Notes under the pieces: generated by a model
What the model saw: the letters and a program-made list of their open reading frames with translations, nothing else
The model's database searches: none
What the model was told of the DNA's origin: nothing
Program-made: the position numbers and the translations under genes
DNA from: Undaria pinnatifida
Lineage: Eukaryota > Sar > Phaeophyceae > Laminariales > Alariaceae
Assembly: GCA_012845835.1 (NCBI GenBank)
Contig: JABAKD010000027.1
Coordinates: 15,948,573 to 16,012,572 of the forward strand
Direction: 5' to 3'
Length of the DNA stretch: 64,000 nt
Shown here: piece after piece, positions 41,301 to 45,759 of the stretch
How positions within the stretch are numbered: position 1 is the stretch's first letter
Layout: every line of letters starts with the position of its first letter

Positions 41301-42256
41301 CACCCGTGCACACTTGAGACAGCAGAGATAAATGAACAAATATTTTCATAAAATATTGCTGTACACACATACACGAGCGTAGCGTGTGTGCGTGAGCACA
41401 TGAGAGAAAGACGCTCGCGCACACATGAGAGGAAGATTCTCACATGACCACATCATCTTCCACGTACACAGGCAGATGGGCAGGCAGGAGATGACGTGAT
41501 GGCGTGGGATGTGGCAATAATGCAGCGTTCAGCACATGCACAACATGAAGAAACCAATCCTATAGACTACCGGTATACTACTGCTGTGCGTAATGCTCAA
41601 CCTGGCACTTGCCTGACAACCTGGTAAAGTAGCATACGAGTACGCAGCTAGCTCCTACATGATATCTCGAGATTCGAGACCCTGCTGAGCTCATGAGAGA
41701 GCTACGAGTACGAGTACGGCTCATGGGGTACGGCATGGTCAGAATCCGTACTGAATGTCCGCGAGAGCACTTTGTACACTTCAGACTTCTTGTCGTACAT
41801 TTTTTGCTTTTTTGAAATTTAAATTTTCAATTTTCCAACACTGCAGCACAGAGCGCCACATGAAGCAAATAAATGAAGAAATCAAGCAGAGCAATCATGG
41901 CACGCCAGGGTGCACGTCGGAGTGGAGGCGCACGCAGGTTGCTTGCGAGGGAAGCTCACCTCATCCTGCGAGAAGTCATGGTACTGAAGTGCTTGGTGTT
42001 GACGATACCCGTCGACCAGCCCTGCCGGAAGGTCTTCTATGTCGTTAACGACATCGTGTGGAGAAGCAGCACCAGCAGCAACAACACTACTAGGAGCAGC
42101 AGCTACCCTAACGCGTTTTCGAGAGCCCGTCATCCCGGCAGTCGCGAGCTGAGAAGCAGGCGGTGCTGTGGAAAATCCCCCAGCGTGGTGACAAAACCGT
42201 ACGGGGGGAATAACTGGTGCCAGCTTGAAGAGTAGAGCACTCACGAGCACGAGCAT
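4852..42256 (-). CDS. MUTYH: Adenine DNA glycosylase, MutY/MUTYH family (12-exon gene, full span)
   Basis: MutY-family enzymes remove adenine mispaired with 8-oxoguanine in nuclear and organellar base-excision repair. The coding exons are 42256-41960, 40298-40210, 19519-19345, 16742-16592, 15555-15429, 15037-14986, 13570-13230, 12597-12507, 11869-11659, 10664-10606, 9982-9914 and 5613-4852. Their total of 2,424 nt gives 807 codons plus a stop, and every junction phase agrees. Domains in order: N-terminal targeting region (1-95), glycosylase core with catalytic Glu152 in VSEVMLQQT and Asp253 in LVDGN, substrate-binding GLGYY (194-198), helix-hairpin-helix LPGIGPYTAG (229-238), Fe-S cysteines 307/314/317/323 (C-X6-C-X2-C-X5-C), a linker with a poly-Thr run and a Cys cluster, a NUDIX-like 8-oxoG reader (about 410-576), and a 230-residue basic Ala/Gly tail that is unusual for the family. 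The span is about 37.4 kb because of its introns. Exon boundaries rest on splice motifs and homology, not on transcripts. Confidence 0.93.
4915..5175 (-). repeat. MUTYH: Coding tandem duplication (~132 bp, 2 copies) in the exon 12 tail
   Basis: Two diverged direct copies spaced about 132 bp apart (shared CTTGCGCAGG at about 4984 and 5115) give two 44-residue blocks in the protein tail. The frame is kept across both. Confidence 0.8.
6000..6240 (-). mobile_element. SINE-related fragment, diverged
   Basis: Contains GTAACTCAGATCC, CCTTCATTTTTGTTGCGA and CCCTCGTCGACTCG in the same order as copies at 9,680 and 52,490. Interrupted by a TCTTCTC run. Confidence 0.55.
7040..7270. repeat. Degenerate GGGTC-rich block
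   Basis: Scattered GGGTCGGGTC units separated by AGGTTTTCAAATATTAC-type spacers. The same spacer flanks the pure GGGTC array at 14,464 in inverted orientation, so the two blocks are related. Confidence 0.75.
7510..7592 (-). repeat. ~85-bp dispersed repeat (family H), copy
   Basis: CAACGCC.TTTACAACTGGAAACCCGTTTTC...GGGGCTCTAA. Other copies are near 18,145, 18,335, 20,285, 36,605 and 39,620, in both orientations. Confidence 0.75.
7985..8120 (-). mobile_element. tRNA-like SINE head
   Basis: The minus strand begins CCGGTCGCCCCGGTGGTCTC. TGGTCTCGTGG fits a pol III A box. The adjacent body (TGCAATCTGC...GAAGAC) recurs inverted at 6,530-6,590. No clear B box. Confidence 0.45.
8990..9095. repeat. 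GGTTAGTAAAC array
   Basis: About nine 11-bp units alternating GGTTAGTAAACG and GGGTCAGTAAA. Only superficially telomere-like. Confidence 0.85.
9240..9545. repeat. GATC-rich dispersed element, copy 2
   Basis: Flanked by AGATCATCTAGATCATCT repeats, with an internal core matching the copies at 4,020 and 15,690. Confidence 0.75.
9680..9850 (-). mobile_element. SINE-related copy
   Basis: CTCTCGCGCTCCCTCCCA, GTAACTCAGATCCGGGGTCA, GCCTTCATTTTTATCGCGAT and CCCTCGTCGACTCG. Nearly identical to 52,490-52,660. Confidence 0.7.
9914..9982 (-). CDS. MUTYH: MUTYH exon 11 (69 nt)
   Basis: Found by demanding a phase-0/phase-0 exon between exons 10 and 12. It runs from acceptor AGTGCAG|GTG to donor GAG|GTAATC and encodes 23 residues (532-554) beginning VERITLADSPG. 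The length and the VE start suit the strand after the FSH loop. Confidence 0.85.
9983..10605 (-). other. MUTYH intron 10 (623 bp)
   Basis: Contains a ~134-bp direct duplication (about 10,040-10,170 and 10,190-10,320). Each copy begins with a run of 12 or more G and ends in CTCGTTTTCTAATTAAA. Confidence 0.75.
10040..10325. repeat. 134-bp direct duplication with poly-G
   Basis: Two copies, each G12-14 then CGGGAGT...AAAAAATTAGCACATT and CTAGATTTCTTGCGGCTCG, lying in intron 10. Confidence 0.9.
10606..10664 (-). CDS. MUTYH: MUTYH exon 10 (8-oxoG recognition loop)
   Basis: Encodes residues 512-531, VVHVLSHLRHTMQ. In relatives this is H.FSH, the loop that contacts 8-oxoguanine. Here Phe is replaced by Leu while Ser524 and His525 are kept. 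The acceptor is GTGCAG|GTC and the donor CAG|GTATAC, phase 0. Confidence 0.9.
10670..10855. repeat. CCAATCAGA-bearing array at the exon 10 acceptor
   Basis: Six CCAATCA/CCAACCA boxes at 10,670, 10,711, 10,753, 10,796, 10,821 and 10,845, with a 41-43-bp unit decaying to 24-25 bp. The first unit supplies TTCTGATTGGTGCAG, the splice acceptor of exon 10 on the minus strand. Confidence 0.9.
10975..11131 (+). mobile_element. 5'-truncated SINE copy
   Basis: In sense orientation: CGAGTGCATA, GCGAGAGCGTGAGTTAGCAA, GTGGGAAT, GAACCCTATGCGCGATAAAA, matching the complements of the SINEs at 28,746-29,041 and 38,030-38,310. Confidence 0.75.
11132..11316. repeat. 11-bp GTAATGAAGGC minisatellite growing from a SINE 3' end
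   Basis: About 17 near-perfect copies. The unit is the SINE's own GATAAAAATGAAGGC end, so the array arose by slippage at the element's tail. Confidence 0.95.
11385..11535. repeat. Dispersed repeat 'GTGACCACA' family, copy
   Basis: CAGTCTGTGACCACAT, GATGAAGAATCAGGATGGAC and AACGTGAAGACAACACA match the ends of the 545-bp element at 51,350 and copies at 7,860, 23,900, 30,760 and 38,385. Confidence 0.7.
11659..11869 (-). CDS. MUTYH: MUTYH exon 9 (GLLAGQWECP)
   Basis: Encodes residues 442-511. It begins with GLLAGQWECPCVVL, the signature entry of the MutY C-terminal domain, followed by a Gly/Lys-rich insert and a helix ending LPRNCVR. The acceptor is GGGCAG|GGT and the donor CGAG|GTGTGA, phase 1. 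Confidence 0.9.
11870..12506 (-). other. MUTYH intron 8 (637 bp)
   Basis: Opens directly into a ~40-bp minisatellite (12,265-12,500) whose exon-8 frame stays open to about 12,210. The remainder is unique. Confidence 0.75.
12265..12500. repeat. ~40-bp minisatellite at the exon 8 donor
   Basis: About six degenerate units of ACGCCTCCTTGCACCAAAA plus CGCGGCGGAA, ending within a few bases of the exon 8 donor. Confidence 0.85.
12507..12597 (-). CDS. MUTYH: MUTYH exon 8 (first strands of the NUDIX-like domain)
   Basis: Encodes residues 411-441, ending LQIFLVKRPEP, the strand before the GLLAG motif. The acceptor CCAAG|GGC lies behind a C/T-rich tract; the donor is CCG|GTGAGT, phase 0. A minisatellite begins at once downstream in the intron. 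Confidence 0.9.
12598..13229 (-). other. MUTYH intron 7 (632 bp)
   Basis: Mostly unique sequence, with TACCAGGTA at 12,874 and related CCAGGTA boxes near 13,022. The AAATCGACA repeat at 12,618 lies just upstream of the exon 8 acceptor in the transcript. Confidence 0.7.
13230..13570 (-). CDS. MUTYH: MUTYH exon 7 (Fe-S cluster, poly-Thr linker)
   Basis: Encodes residues 298-410: ALMELGATVC, the four Fe-S cysteines (307, 314, 317, 323), then a poly-Thr/Asp stretch from an ACC microsatellite, a Cys cluster CACTVC, and FPRKA, where the linker meets the C-terminal domain. The acceptor is TTCGCAG|GCT and the donor AAGAC|GTGAGC, phase 2. Confidence 0.93.
13372..13442 (-). repeat. MUTYH: In-frame ACC microsatellite coding poly-Thr
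   Basis: A (GGT)n run on the plus strand reads as about 21 threonines with one alanine on the coding strand, followed by Asn and four Asp from GAT repeats. It lies in the interdomain linker, which varies in length across the family, so expansion is probably tolerated. Confidence 0.9.
13571..14985 (-). other. MUTYH intron 6 (1,415 bp)
   Basis: Contains a ~260-bp GGGTC pentanucleotide array (14,464-14,721), a degenerate fringe of the same motif to 14,810, and a dispersed repeat rich in ACCGCC/GGCGGT near 13,800-13,975. Confidence 0.75.
14464..14721. repeat. GGGTC pentanucleotide array (~50 copies)
   Basis: Nearly pure (GGGTC)n with a few variants. All frames stay open, so long Arg/Gly/Ser or Asp/Pro/Thr reading frames here are artefacts. 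Confidence 0.98.
14986..15037 (-). CDS. MUTYH: MUTYH exon 6 (52 nt)
   Basis: A short exon encoding residues 280-297, WDLAKCIVDTKRPGDFNQ, the stretch that always precedes the Fe-S loop in MutY. The acceptor is CATCAG|GGA after a T7 tract; the donor is CAG|GTCAGC, phase 0. Confidence 0.93.
15038..15428 (-). other. MUTYH intron 5 (391 bp)
   Basis: Contains a short array of TGATGTAATGTAT-type units at about 15,185-15,310 and nothing else recognisable. Confidence 0.75.
15429..15555 (-). CDS. MUTYH: MUTYH exon 5 (catalytic Asp)
   Basis: Encodes residues 238-279: AVASIAFGE, then LVDGNVIRVLSRLKAIA with the catalytic Asp253. The acceptor is TTGAAG|GGG and the donor CTG|GTAAGT, phase 2. Confidence 0.94.
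15556..16591 (-). other. MUTYH intron 4 (1,036 bp)
   Basis: Dominated by a GATCTATAT-type array (15,690-16,125), part of a dispersed GATC-rich element also present at 4,020 and 9,240. The rest is unremarkable. Confidence 0.75.
15690..16125. repeat. GATCTATAT array and GATC-rich element, copy 3
   Basis: TGATCTATA/TGATCTGTA units with a core matching the elements at 4,020 and 9,240 in inverted orientation. Confidence 0.8.
16592..16742 (-). CDS. MUTYH: MUTYH exon 4 (GLGYY and helix-hairpin-helix)
   Basis: Encodes residues 188-237, VNKAWAGLGYYRRAK through LPGIGPYTA. The acceptor GTGTAG|GTG follows a T8 run; the donor is GCGG|GTGCGC in phase 1. The helix-hairpin-helix glycine of codon 238 is completed by exon 5. 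Confidence 0.94.
18145..18435. repeat. Two family H copies in tandem
   Basis: TCCAAGTAGTTTT.TCCCCAAAAA...GGTTTC...GTTGTAA.GGCGT occurs at about 18,147 and 18,343. Confidence 0.75.
18677..18796. repeat. CAGTATGATAC array
   Basis: About 11 copies of an 11-bp unit alternating AGC, AAC and ACC between TATGAT blocks. Confidence 0.95.
19345..19519 (-). CDS. MUTYH: MUTYH exon 3 (catalytic Glu)
   Basis: Encodes residues 129-187: YGTWVSEVMLQQTRV with the catalytic Glu152, then KLFPTPKALAEADLEQ. The acceptor TGGAAG|GGG supplies the one base needed to complete codon 129 after the phase-2 exon 2. The donor is CAG|GTTTGA, phase 0. Confidence 0.93.
20280..20360 (-). repeat. Family H copy beside the exon 3 duplicate
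   Basis: AACGCCTTTACAACTGGAAA, CCCGTTTTCGGGACAAAATT, then GACGGGTTTAGGGGCTCTAA. Confidence 0.75.
20370..20490 (-). pseudogene. Decayed duplicate of MUTYH exon 3 in intron 2
   Basis: Minus-strand sequence reads GGAAGGG, CGCAACGCTTGATAACGA and CTTACGGCACCTG in the same order and spacing as exon 3 (GGAAGGGG, CGACGCTTGATGACGAA, CATACGGCACCTG). The encoded peptide keeps AYGT but loses WVSE and the catalytic Glu (CVATVEE), with no VMLQQT. It lies about 0.9 kb upstream of the real exon in the transcript, with an AG at the matching acceptor position. Confidence 0.8.
20700..20855. repeat. GACA/GACG tetranucleotide block
   Basis: Imperfect (GACA)n and (GACG)n, all frames open. Confidence 0.95.
22126..22293. 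repeat. (GAA)n tract, about 56 triplets
   Basis: An uninterrupted GAA/TTC tract inside intron 2. The MUTYH transcript would carry UUC repeats. The long Lys, Arg, Phe and Ser frames here are artefacts. Confidence 0.98.
23139..23172. repeat. (CTTT)n microsatellite
   Basis: Eight or more TTTC units in intron 2. Confidence 0.95.
23251..23443. repeat. CATCAAA heptanucleotide array (~27 copies)
   Basis: Nearly pure 7-bp repeat with rare G or C variants. Confidence 0.97.
23545..23700 (-). mobile_element. Dispersed GGCGGT/ATCCCGATA repeat, inverted copy
   Basis: GTATCCCGATATAAGGCGGT, CCTGGAA, then TTTTGCTCTCTATAGC, the reverse order of the copy at 4,395. Confidence 0.55.
23900..24040. repeat. Dispersed repeat 'GTGACCACA' family, diverged copy
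   Basis: AAGAATCGTGATGGACGC, GGTGATGCCGTTG and TTTAACGTGAACACAACA align with 11,440-11,535. Confidence 0.6.
25185..25290 (-). mobile_element. SINE 3' fragment
   Basis: CTTTCCAGCTTCTGGACA, GCCGTGGTCA and CCGGTTCTTGCCTTCAATTT as in the copy at 28,746-29,041, then diverged. Confidence 0.7.
25938..26022. repeat. 12-bp GTACCTGGTACC array
   Basis: Seven units of TACCTGGTACCG, partly changed to TGCCTGGTA. Every unit contains the window's over-represented palindrome. Confidence 0.93.
27748..27876 (-). mobile_element. 5'-truncated SINE
   Basis: TTTCCAGCTTCTGGACAAGC through GCTCGTCGATTTTTCATCGA, matching the 3' half of the full copies. Confidence 0.8.
28177..28224. repeat. (CGCA)n microsatellite
   Basis: About 12 perfect tetranucleotide units. 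Confidence 0.97.
28300..28480 (+). repeat. Family B dispersed repeat, diverged copy
   Basis: GCTGTGAGATTGAGGTCTTC, CTGCAAGCCGCTGTGTGTGG, ATCGCGCGT and ATCGGCGACTCCCC. Confidence 0.6.
28746..29041 (-). mobile_element. Full-length tRNA-derived SINE, copy 1
   Basis: On the minus strand the head carries A box TGGCGTATCAGG (29,028-29,017) and B box AGTTCGATCCCC (28,983-28,972), spaced as in a tRNA gene. A ~200-bp body ends near CCAGAAGCTGGAAAGTG. A pyrimidine-rich run on plus (purine-rich in sense) lies beyond the 3' end. Confidence 0.8.
29130..29225 (+). repeat. Family B fragment next to a SINE head
   Basis: CCAGCTGCGAGATCG, TTTCGTCGAAACCCATCTTT, GCAAGCTGTGTGTGATACTC and CGATCGCGCGTA. Confidence 0.75.
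29476..29644. mobile_element. MITE with perfect 21-bp terminal inverted repeats
   Basis: It begins TAACCCGGTTTAAGAGCGCC and ends with the exact reverse complement. The outer TA may be a TA target duplication, as in Tc1/mariner-type elements. At 169 bp it has no ORF, so it would be non-autonomous. Confidence 0.88.
30030..30234. repeat. GGGCC-rich array
   Basis: About four ~50-bp units of GGGCCGGGCCGCGGCCCA plus GAAAAATTGA, ending at an LTR. Confidence 0.9.
30235..30501 (+). mobile_element. Solo LTR of the NADAR-bearing retroelement family
   Basis: 267 bp, TGTTAAG...CTTAACA, aligned throughout with the LTRs at 48,700 and 56,412. Orientation is opposite to the element at 56,412-63,891. No clear target-site duplication. 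Confidence 0.8.
30755..30885. repeat. Dispersed 'GTGACCACA' family copy, inverted
   Basis: TTTTTCACATTAAACTGGCA, ACATCCAGCAC and AGCTCTGTAGTCACAAACTA, matching 53,915-54,030. Confidence 0.7.
31230..31450 (+). mobile_element. Leader or LTR-like segment upstream of a gag fragment
   Basis: CTGGTAAAA, CTACCCAAACTA and TAGCAGGTCGGCC..ATATACGGGCG recur at 43,690-43,850 and, weaker, at 43,930-44,010. Position suggests the 5' region of a retroelement. Confidence 0.5.
31470..32070. repeat. Inverted duplication of a gag segment (~235-bp arms, ~125-bp spacer)
   Basis: The left arm (about 31,472-31,712) is the reverse complement of 31,838-32,070. Both contain GCCCGCGAGCGGCAGGTCTC and GCTCGGTCAAACAAGCC. 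Confidence 0.88.
31707..32362 (+). pseudogene. Retrotransposon gag-like fragment
   Basis: An open frame to 32,198 reads QALASPQLMRSVKQAQ and PAVWVHGWERTLHKAF; after a frame change, LLFQALSRQFDHGDAASAL continues to 32,362. The helical, cysteine-free style suits Gag of Ty3/gypsy elements. Frame breaks show it is dead. The antisense 243-codon frame is a shadow. Confidence 0.6.
32478..32798 (+). pseudogene. Further gag-like fragment
   Basis: Reads MPSLYPGELVTRPLGFGSID and ALATLSNNT, then a Gly-rich stretch. It follows the previous fragment in order but in another frame. No zinc-knuckle was found. Confidence 0.5.
33460..33785 (-). mobile_element. tRNA-derived SINE, second subfamily
   Basis: The minus strand has A box TGGGTCAGCGG (33,770-33,760) and B box GGTTCGAATCT (33,723-33,713) 36 bp apart, each one mismatch from consensus. 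The tail is related to other copies (CTCGTAGATTTGCATCG, TTCGTTTTTATCGCGC). Confidence 0.75.
34955..35285 (-). mobile_element. Degenerate SINE copy
   Basis: GCATTCCCACTGCTCGTCGA, TTTGCATCGAATGTTGCCAA, then a decayed head GAATTTGAACCCA. Confidence 0.6.
35285..35345. repeat. (TAG)n microsatellite
   Basis: About 12 TAG units followed by imperfect ones. Confidence 0.95.
36595..36690 (+). repeat. Family H copy
   Basis: TTTAGAGCCCTGAAACCCCT, CCTATACTAATTCCAAG, ACGGGTTTCCAGCTGTGAAG and GCGTT. Confidence 0.8.
36756..36786. other. Perfect 8-bp-stem hairpin beside the rRNA fragment
   Basis: CCCCGGAC and GTCCGGGG flank a 15-nt loop that itself contains CAGTCTG. Confidence 0.7.
36820..36931 (-). rRNA. 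Orphan fragment of large-subunit (28S) rRNA, 3' region
   Basis: The minus strand reads CCAACTTAGTACGAGAGGAA, TCGGATAATTGGTTTATGGG, GTTGCCTGAACAGGCAGTGC, CCCGAAGTTACCATCTG and GGATTATGACTGAA, colinear with the conserved LSU segment around and after the sarcin-ricin-proximal helices. Only about 112 bp is preserved; flanks on both sides are unrelated. Confidence 0.9.
37575..37765 (+). repeat. Family B copy adjoining a SINE head remnant
   Basis: CACCGAGGCGACCGG is followed within about 30 bp by ACACTCCAGCTGTGAGATCG, TTCGAAACTCATCTTTGCAA, GCTGTGTGTCATACTCCGAT and GGTCGGCAACTCC. Confidence 0.75.
38030..38310 (-). mobile_element. Full-length tRNA-derived SINE, copy 2
   Basis: Same architecture as the copy at 28,746-29,041. 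The A box reads TGGTGTATCAGG and the B box AGCTCGAGTCCCC, each with one or two more changes. Confidence 0.78.
38385..38535. repeat. Dispersed 'GTGACCACA' family copy
   Basis: CTCAGTCTGTGACCACATCA, GATGAAGAATCAGCATGGAC and AAGAACGGTTCGATATGAA. Confidence 0.7.
39610..39695 (+). repeat. Family H copy
   Basis: CCCTATACTATTTCCGAGTA, GTTTCGTC, then GGGTTTCCAGTCGTAAAGGC. Confidence 0.8.
39906..40090. mobile_element. MITE with ~21-bp imperfect inverted ends
   Basis: TAGTGGTCCCTCCATTATAG at the left and TATAGAGGGACCTA at the right are inverted matches. Internal copies of CACTATAG.GGG and CCGG.ACTACTC suggest it was built from sub-repeats. The end style resembles pogo/Tigger-type elements. Confidence 0.65.
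40210..40298 (-). CDS. MUTYH: MUTYH exon 2 (LLSWYDKNRRMLPWR)
   Basis: Encodes residues 100-128 plus two bases of codon 129, including the hallmark LLSWYDKNRRMLPWR at the start of the glycosylase core. The acceptor is GGCAG|GTG behind a very long CT-rich tract. The donor is GAG|GCAAGT, a consensus GC-type donor. No GT at this site keeps the frame. Confidence 0.92.
40299..41959 (-). other. MUTYH intron 1 (1,661 bp)
   Basis: Mostly a degenerate array of GAGAGA, ACACATG and GAACACA units on the plus strand (about 40,430-40,890 and 41,200-41,450). Between 40,310 and 40,410 it is almost purely purine on plus, giving the transcript an unusually long pyrimidine tract before exon 2. Confidence 0.8.
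41960..42256 (-). CDS. MUTYH: MUTYH exon 1 (N-terminus)
   Basis: Encodes residues 1-99 and ends in YHDFSQDE, the family's short pre-helix motif, at a GAG|GTGAGC donor in phase 0. The first 41 residues are hydrophobic and have Arg, Lys and His but no acidic residues, as in a mitochondrial presequence. Met42 is followed by a basic cluster SRKRVRV that could be a nuclear signal. The start was chosen at 42256. The frame stays open upstream to another ATG at 42415, so a 53-residue longer form cannot be excluded. Confidence 0.85.
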
Positions 42257-42261
42257 AGCAT
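42241..42261 (-). promoter_or_regulatory. Short upstream ORF overlapping the chosen start codon
   Basis: An out-of-frame ATG at 42261 opens a six-codon ORF that ends at TGA (42243-42241), just past the main ATG at 42256. If the mRNA leader includes it, initiation here would bypass the first ATG and could favour reinitiation at Met42 (42133), which lacks the presequence. The transcription start is unknown, so the role is inference. Confidence 0.3.
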
Positions 42262-42700
42262 GTCTTGAGTCTTGAGGAAGGTGGAAGGTAGGTGATGCGT
42301 GATGCGCACTCTCAGACAGTGGGTTTCGATATTTTTTTAGCGAAACGACGGAGGGGACAGGTGACGAATACGAAATAGATTTTTGGATATCGAGCGGCCA
42401 AAGATATCGCGTCATAATCTGCTGACCAACCGCCGTTTTGACTGCTGCTGACCGACCGACCTACCCTCGAGCAATGTCACAATGATGATGCACCCGTGGA
42501 TGCATGCATTCCGCAACATCACCTCCGTTTTACCAATAATAGTCCTGTAGACTAGACAAATAAAACATGTCATTCGTTATTGGTGCTGCTACCGGTACAT
42601 TATTATTACACTAGTCTAGTATTAAAAGTACTCGTAGGTACCCCGAGGTACGAGGTGCCAGTGTGTCCTTTTTTCTGGTGAATCGGCGTGGACACGCCCT
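42257..42700. other. 5' flank of the MUTYH gene
   Basis: Contains an ATTGG (CCAAT on the gene strand) at 42,579, about 320 bp above the start codon, and no clear TATA box. The true promoter is not identifiable from sequence alone. Confidence 0.3.
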
Positions 42701-44660
42701 TTCTATCATAACCGTTCGCTGGTGGACCAGTGCTTACGTATACAGAAACGGCCAAGAGCGCAATATTCCTCGCCAAACTGTCGTCAGTGGTGTCCGCTTA
42801 CCTATTATAGTACCTGGTACTCTTATGTCCCTGCCGCTCACCTACAATACGTCACCAGATACGAGTTACTATTGTCGTCGGTGTCGCATCTTAAAACTCT
42901 ACCGACTGCTGCTGATGTTGTGTACGCCATGTGCCAACGTGTACCTGGCATTGCCTGGTACCTGAGGATGCTGTACCCTGATGATTCGATTTTAGAATAT
43001 GACCCCCCGTGCTCGTGGACTGCTTTAACGCGCACCGACATGCACGCCGCGACCAAAGCTCACACCGCCGCCATTGACACCACCACCACCACCATCATCA
43101 TCGGCCGCTACAACCCTCTCTGAAACTGCCCGGCTTCACCCCTCTCTGACAACTGACTGCAGCCATATTATGCTCCAAAAATTGGCCGCCACCACCACCA
43201 CCACCAGCTCATACAACCCCCGCGCCAGAGCCGACGTTGAGCGCGGCAATAATAATAACTGAGGCGCAGCTCCGAAACGAAGTGCACGTCGATCGAGCAC
43301 ACCTTCTCTGCGCCTTCCCTCCCGATTGTGCGGGTCTCCCGGTAGTTTAAAAACATCACCCTATTCGCGAAAATGTCACGCTATTGGGCGTTATTGTTGT
43401 CATGATTCGTGACATTTTTTTTTTCGTTAAGAAGGATAATTTCGTGGTGTTGGGTGTTGGAGAAGATCAAAACTTGGATCACAACCAATCGTCTTGACCA
43501 CGTATATGTGCATAATACACTGCGGCCTGCGGCCTCTCGCTGCCGACCTTCAACACAGCGCTTTCAAACAACAACACCACATCGTCCCCTAACACCACAC
43601 GCCATCACCATCCATTTAACTTTTGGGGGCGCCACACGTCCCCCCATCACTAACGCTCTGTATACGCCGGTGTTAAGATATTGGAGGTGGTATGAAGTTA
43701 GTCTGTTTGATCGCTGGTAAAAAATAGACCAAATGCCTACCCAAACTACGCATTGTAACACTCTCCCCCTCAGGACCGGCTGGATAGCAGGTCGGCCAGA
43801 TATACGGGCGCGGACGTATCAGCATGGATCCAAGCTTAGGGTTATCCGAACCCCCGACCCAAAAACCAATGGTGTTATCGACGACGCCACTATTTTTTAA
43901 GAAATTGTAGGCTATGAATTAGAAGATTTTGGCAACCACAGGAATAAGGTAACCAATTGCCTACCCCGACTAAGCCTTGCAACACCGGCCCCCCAATTTG
44001 TCGGCAGGTGGCGTTGCGGGTGTGGGTCCACGAAGATGACACCCGGAGCCACTGTCACAATTCATCAAAAGGTGCTAGACAGGGCAGGGACGCAGCGGCT
44101 TAGGATTTTTGTGTGTTGCGCTGCGCCAAGTTAATTTACTTACGTCCGTTTTTAGGTGAGATACAAGGCGGCTCACGCTATTAGCGGCCCAGACCCCCCC
44201 GGTCGTCAAAATATCAGGACTGTGAGCTGGCTGGATAACACACAAAACGTACACACCACCACGTACACGAAACACCAAAATAACAAATTCGTTTCGTGGT
44301 GCATTCACCCGCGAAATAACGGTGTGCATCTCTGCAGCTTGTGAGGTGTTCGCGGGATTCAGACATTTCCCGCCGCGCACCTACGGCCTCTTCTGGCCAG
44401 CCTCGACTGGATACGTGTATAATATTTCTTCGTGATTCCCGTCGTCACGACAAGGGAGCAAGAAGGAGGAGGGGGAGTAGGAGCTGGCCAGCTGGTCGCG
44501 ATGAGCGAAAAGGGCCAGTACCCAAGGCTGTCAATGGCGCAGAGGGCATACCATATACCATCATACCTCCGGACCACCTGACAAACGGGCCTTTCGACAC
44601 ACTATCACACACTATTGCTAGCAACGTCGGCACGGCGTTCGTCAAGATAATGGCACGTTG
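42700..44660. other. No recognisable gene
   Basis: Contains CCA microsatellites (43,075-43,095 and 43,188-43,205) and two copies of the CTGGTAAAA...GCAGGTCGGCC repeat (43,690-43,850 and 43,930-44,010). Short frames here match nothing I know. Confidence 0.6.
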
Positions 44661-44854
44661 ACGTTCAAATTGACGTGGATCATATACGTGACCTTGGCAT
44701 CGATTGTGTCTTGACCCCTTCGGCGACTTGATAAAATATTAGCGTGGTGGAAGAATAGCGACCTAAAACACTGGAGGTGCACGGTCTTGTCCAGGTTTAG
44801 GAAGAACGCAGAGCAGTTTGCAAGTAGGTATCACCATCCTTGACGCTTGCTGTT

Positions 44855-45150
44855 GTCTCCCTTTTGGACAGGCCGTGGTCACAGGTGTCTTCCCTTCTAC
44901 CCCCCGCTCTGTGCCTTCATTTTTAATGCGCAACAGGGTTCAGCATTCCCACCGTTTAATCAGTTGCTTATGCTCGTCGATTATCATTGAATTTGCTAAC
45001 TCTCGCTTTCGCGTTGTCCACTTGTAAATTGCGGCGCAATGAAAAGTTCCTGCACGAGTGTACGAGTATGCACTCGGGGGAGAATCAAATCTTCGAAATT
45101 GACTGTTGTAGCAGACACGAGGCTCAATTTCTACACCTCTGAGACGGAGC
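44855..45150 (-). mobile_element. SINE, diverged full-length copy
   Basis: TTTTGGACAGGCCGTGGTCA, CTTCATTTTTAATGCGCAAC, GCATTCCCACCG, GAGTATGCACTCGGGGG. The head is decayed and the B box only partial. Confidence 0.65.
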
Positions 45151-45548
45151 ACCTACTCGCACACATCCCTGAGTCGCACTCATGACACAACCCCCCTAGG
45201 AGCCTGGGCGGCTACGCGCAGCCACCGTTATGTTTCGTTGCCAGAATGTCGTGATTATTTCCCTCCCAAGTCCACCGAAGGGGTAAAAAAAGCTCACTAT
45301 TTCAATACAATAAGTCAAAAGGAGTCAAAGATGCACCCTTTCAAACTGCACCACGCAAGATTTTTTCGACAAAATACTTCAAAAAGCAGGGTAGATTTTT
45401 TTTCTCTGTATTATGTGGCGGGCAATAAGTAACAAGGGTGAAAACGCCATGATATCTCTTTGTCATCTCCAACAGTTTTAGGGAGTATCTGGAAAAATAG
45501 TACTCATATTACCAATTTAGAATTACAGTAGAGTCATGTATTATGATA

Positions 45549-45575
45549 TCCCCCCTCCCCCCCCCCCCCCCCCCT
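45549..45575. repeat. Poly-C tract
   Basis: C runs totalling more than 25 bases with one or two T interruptions. Confidence 0.95.
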
Positions 45576-45759
45576 TCCCCTCTCCAGCCGCCCCCACCAT
45601 CACCTACTAGCATTACAACTATCACTACGATACGCATGCAGTAAGCTCCTATTCATTAACGCGACCTATCCCCCCTGTACCCGTCCCCGTCCCTCACCGG
45701 CGATACGAGTACTACATGCCAGGTATTACAACAGGATATACATAACAAACTGGTGCATT

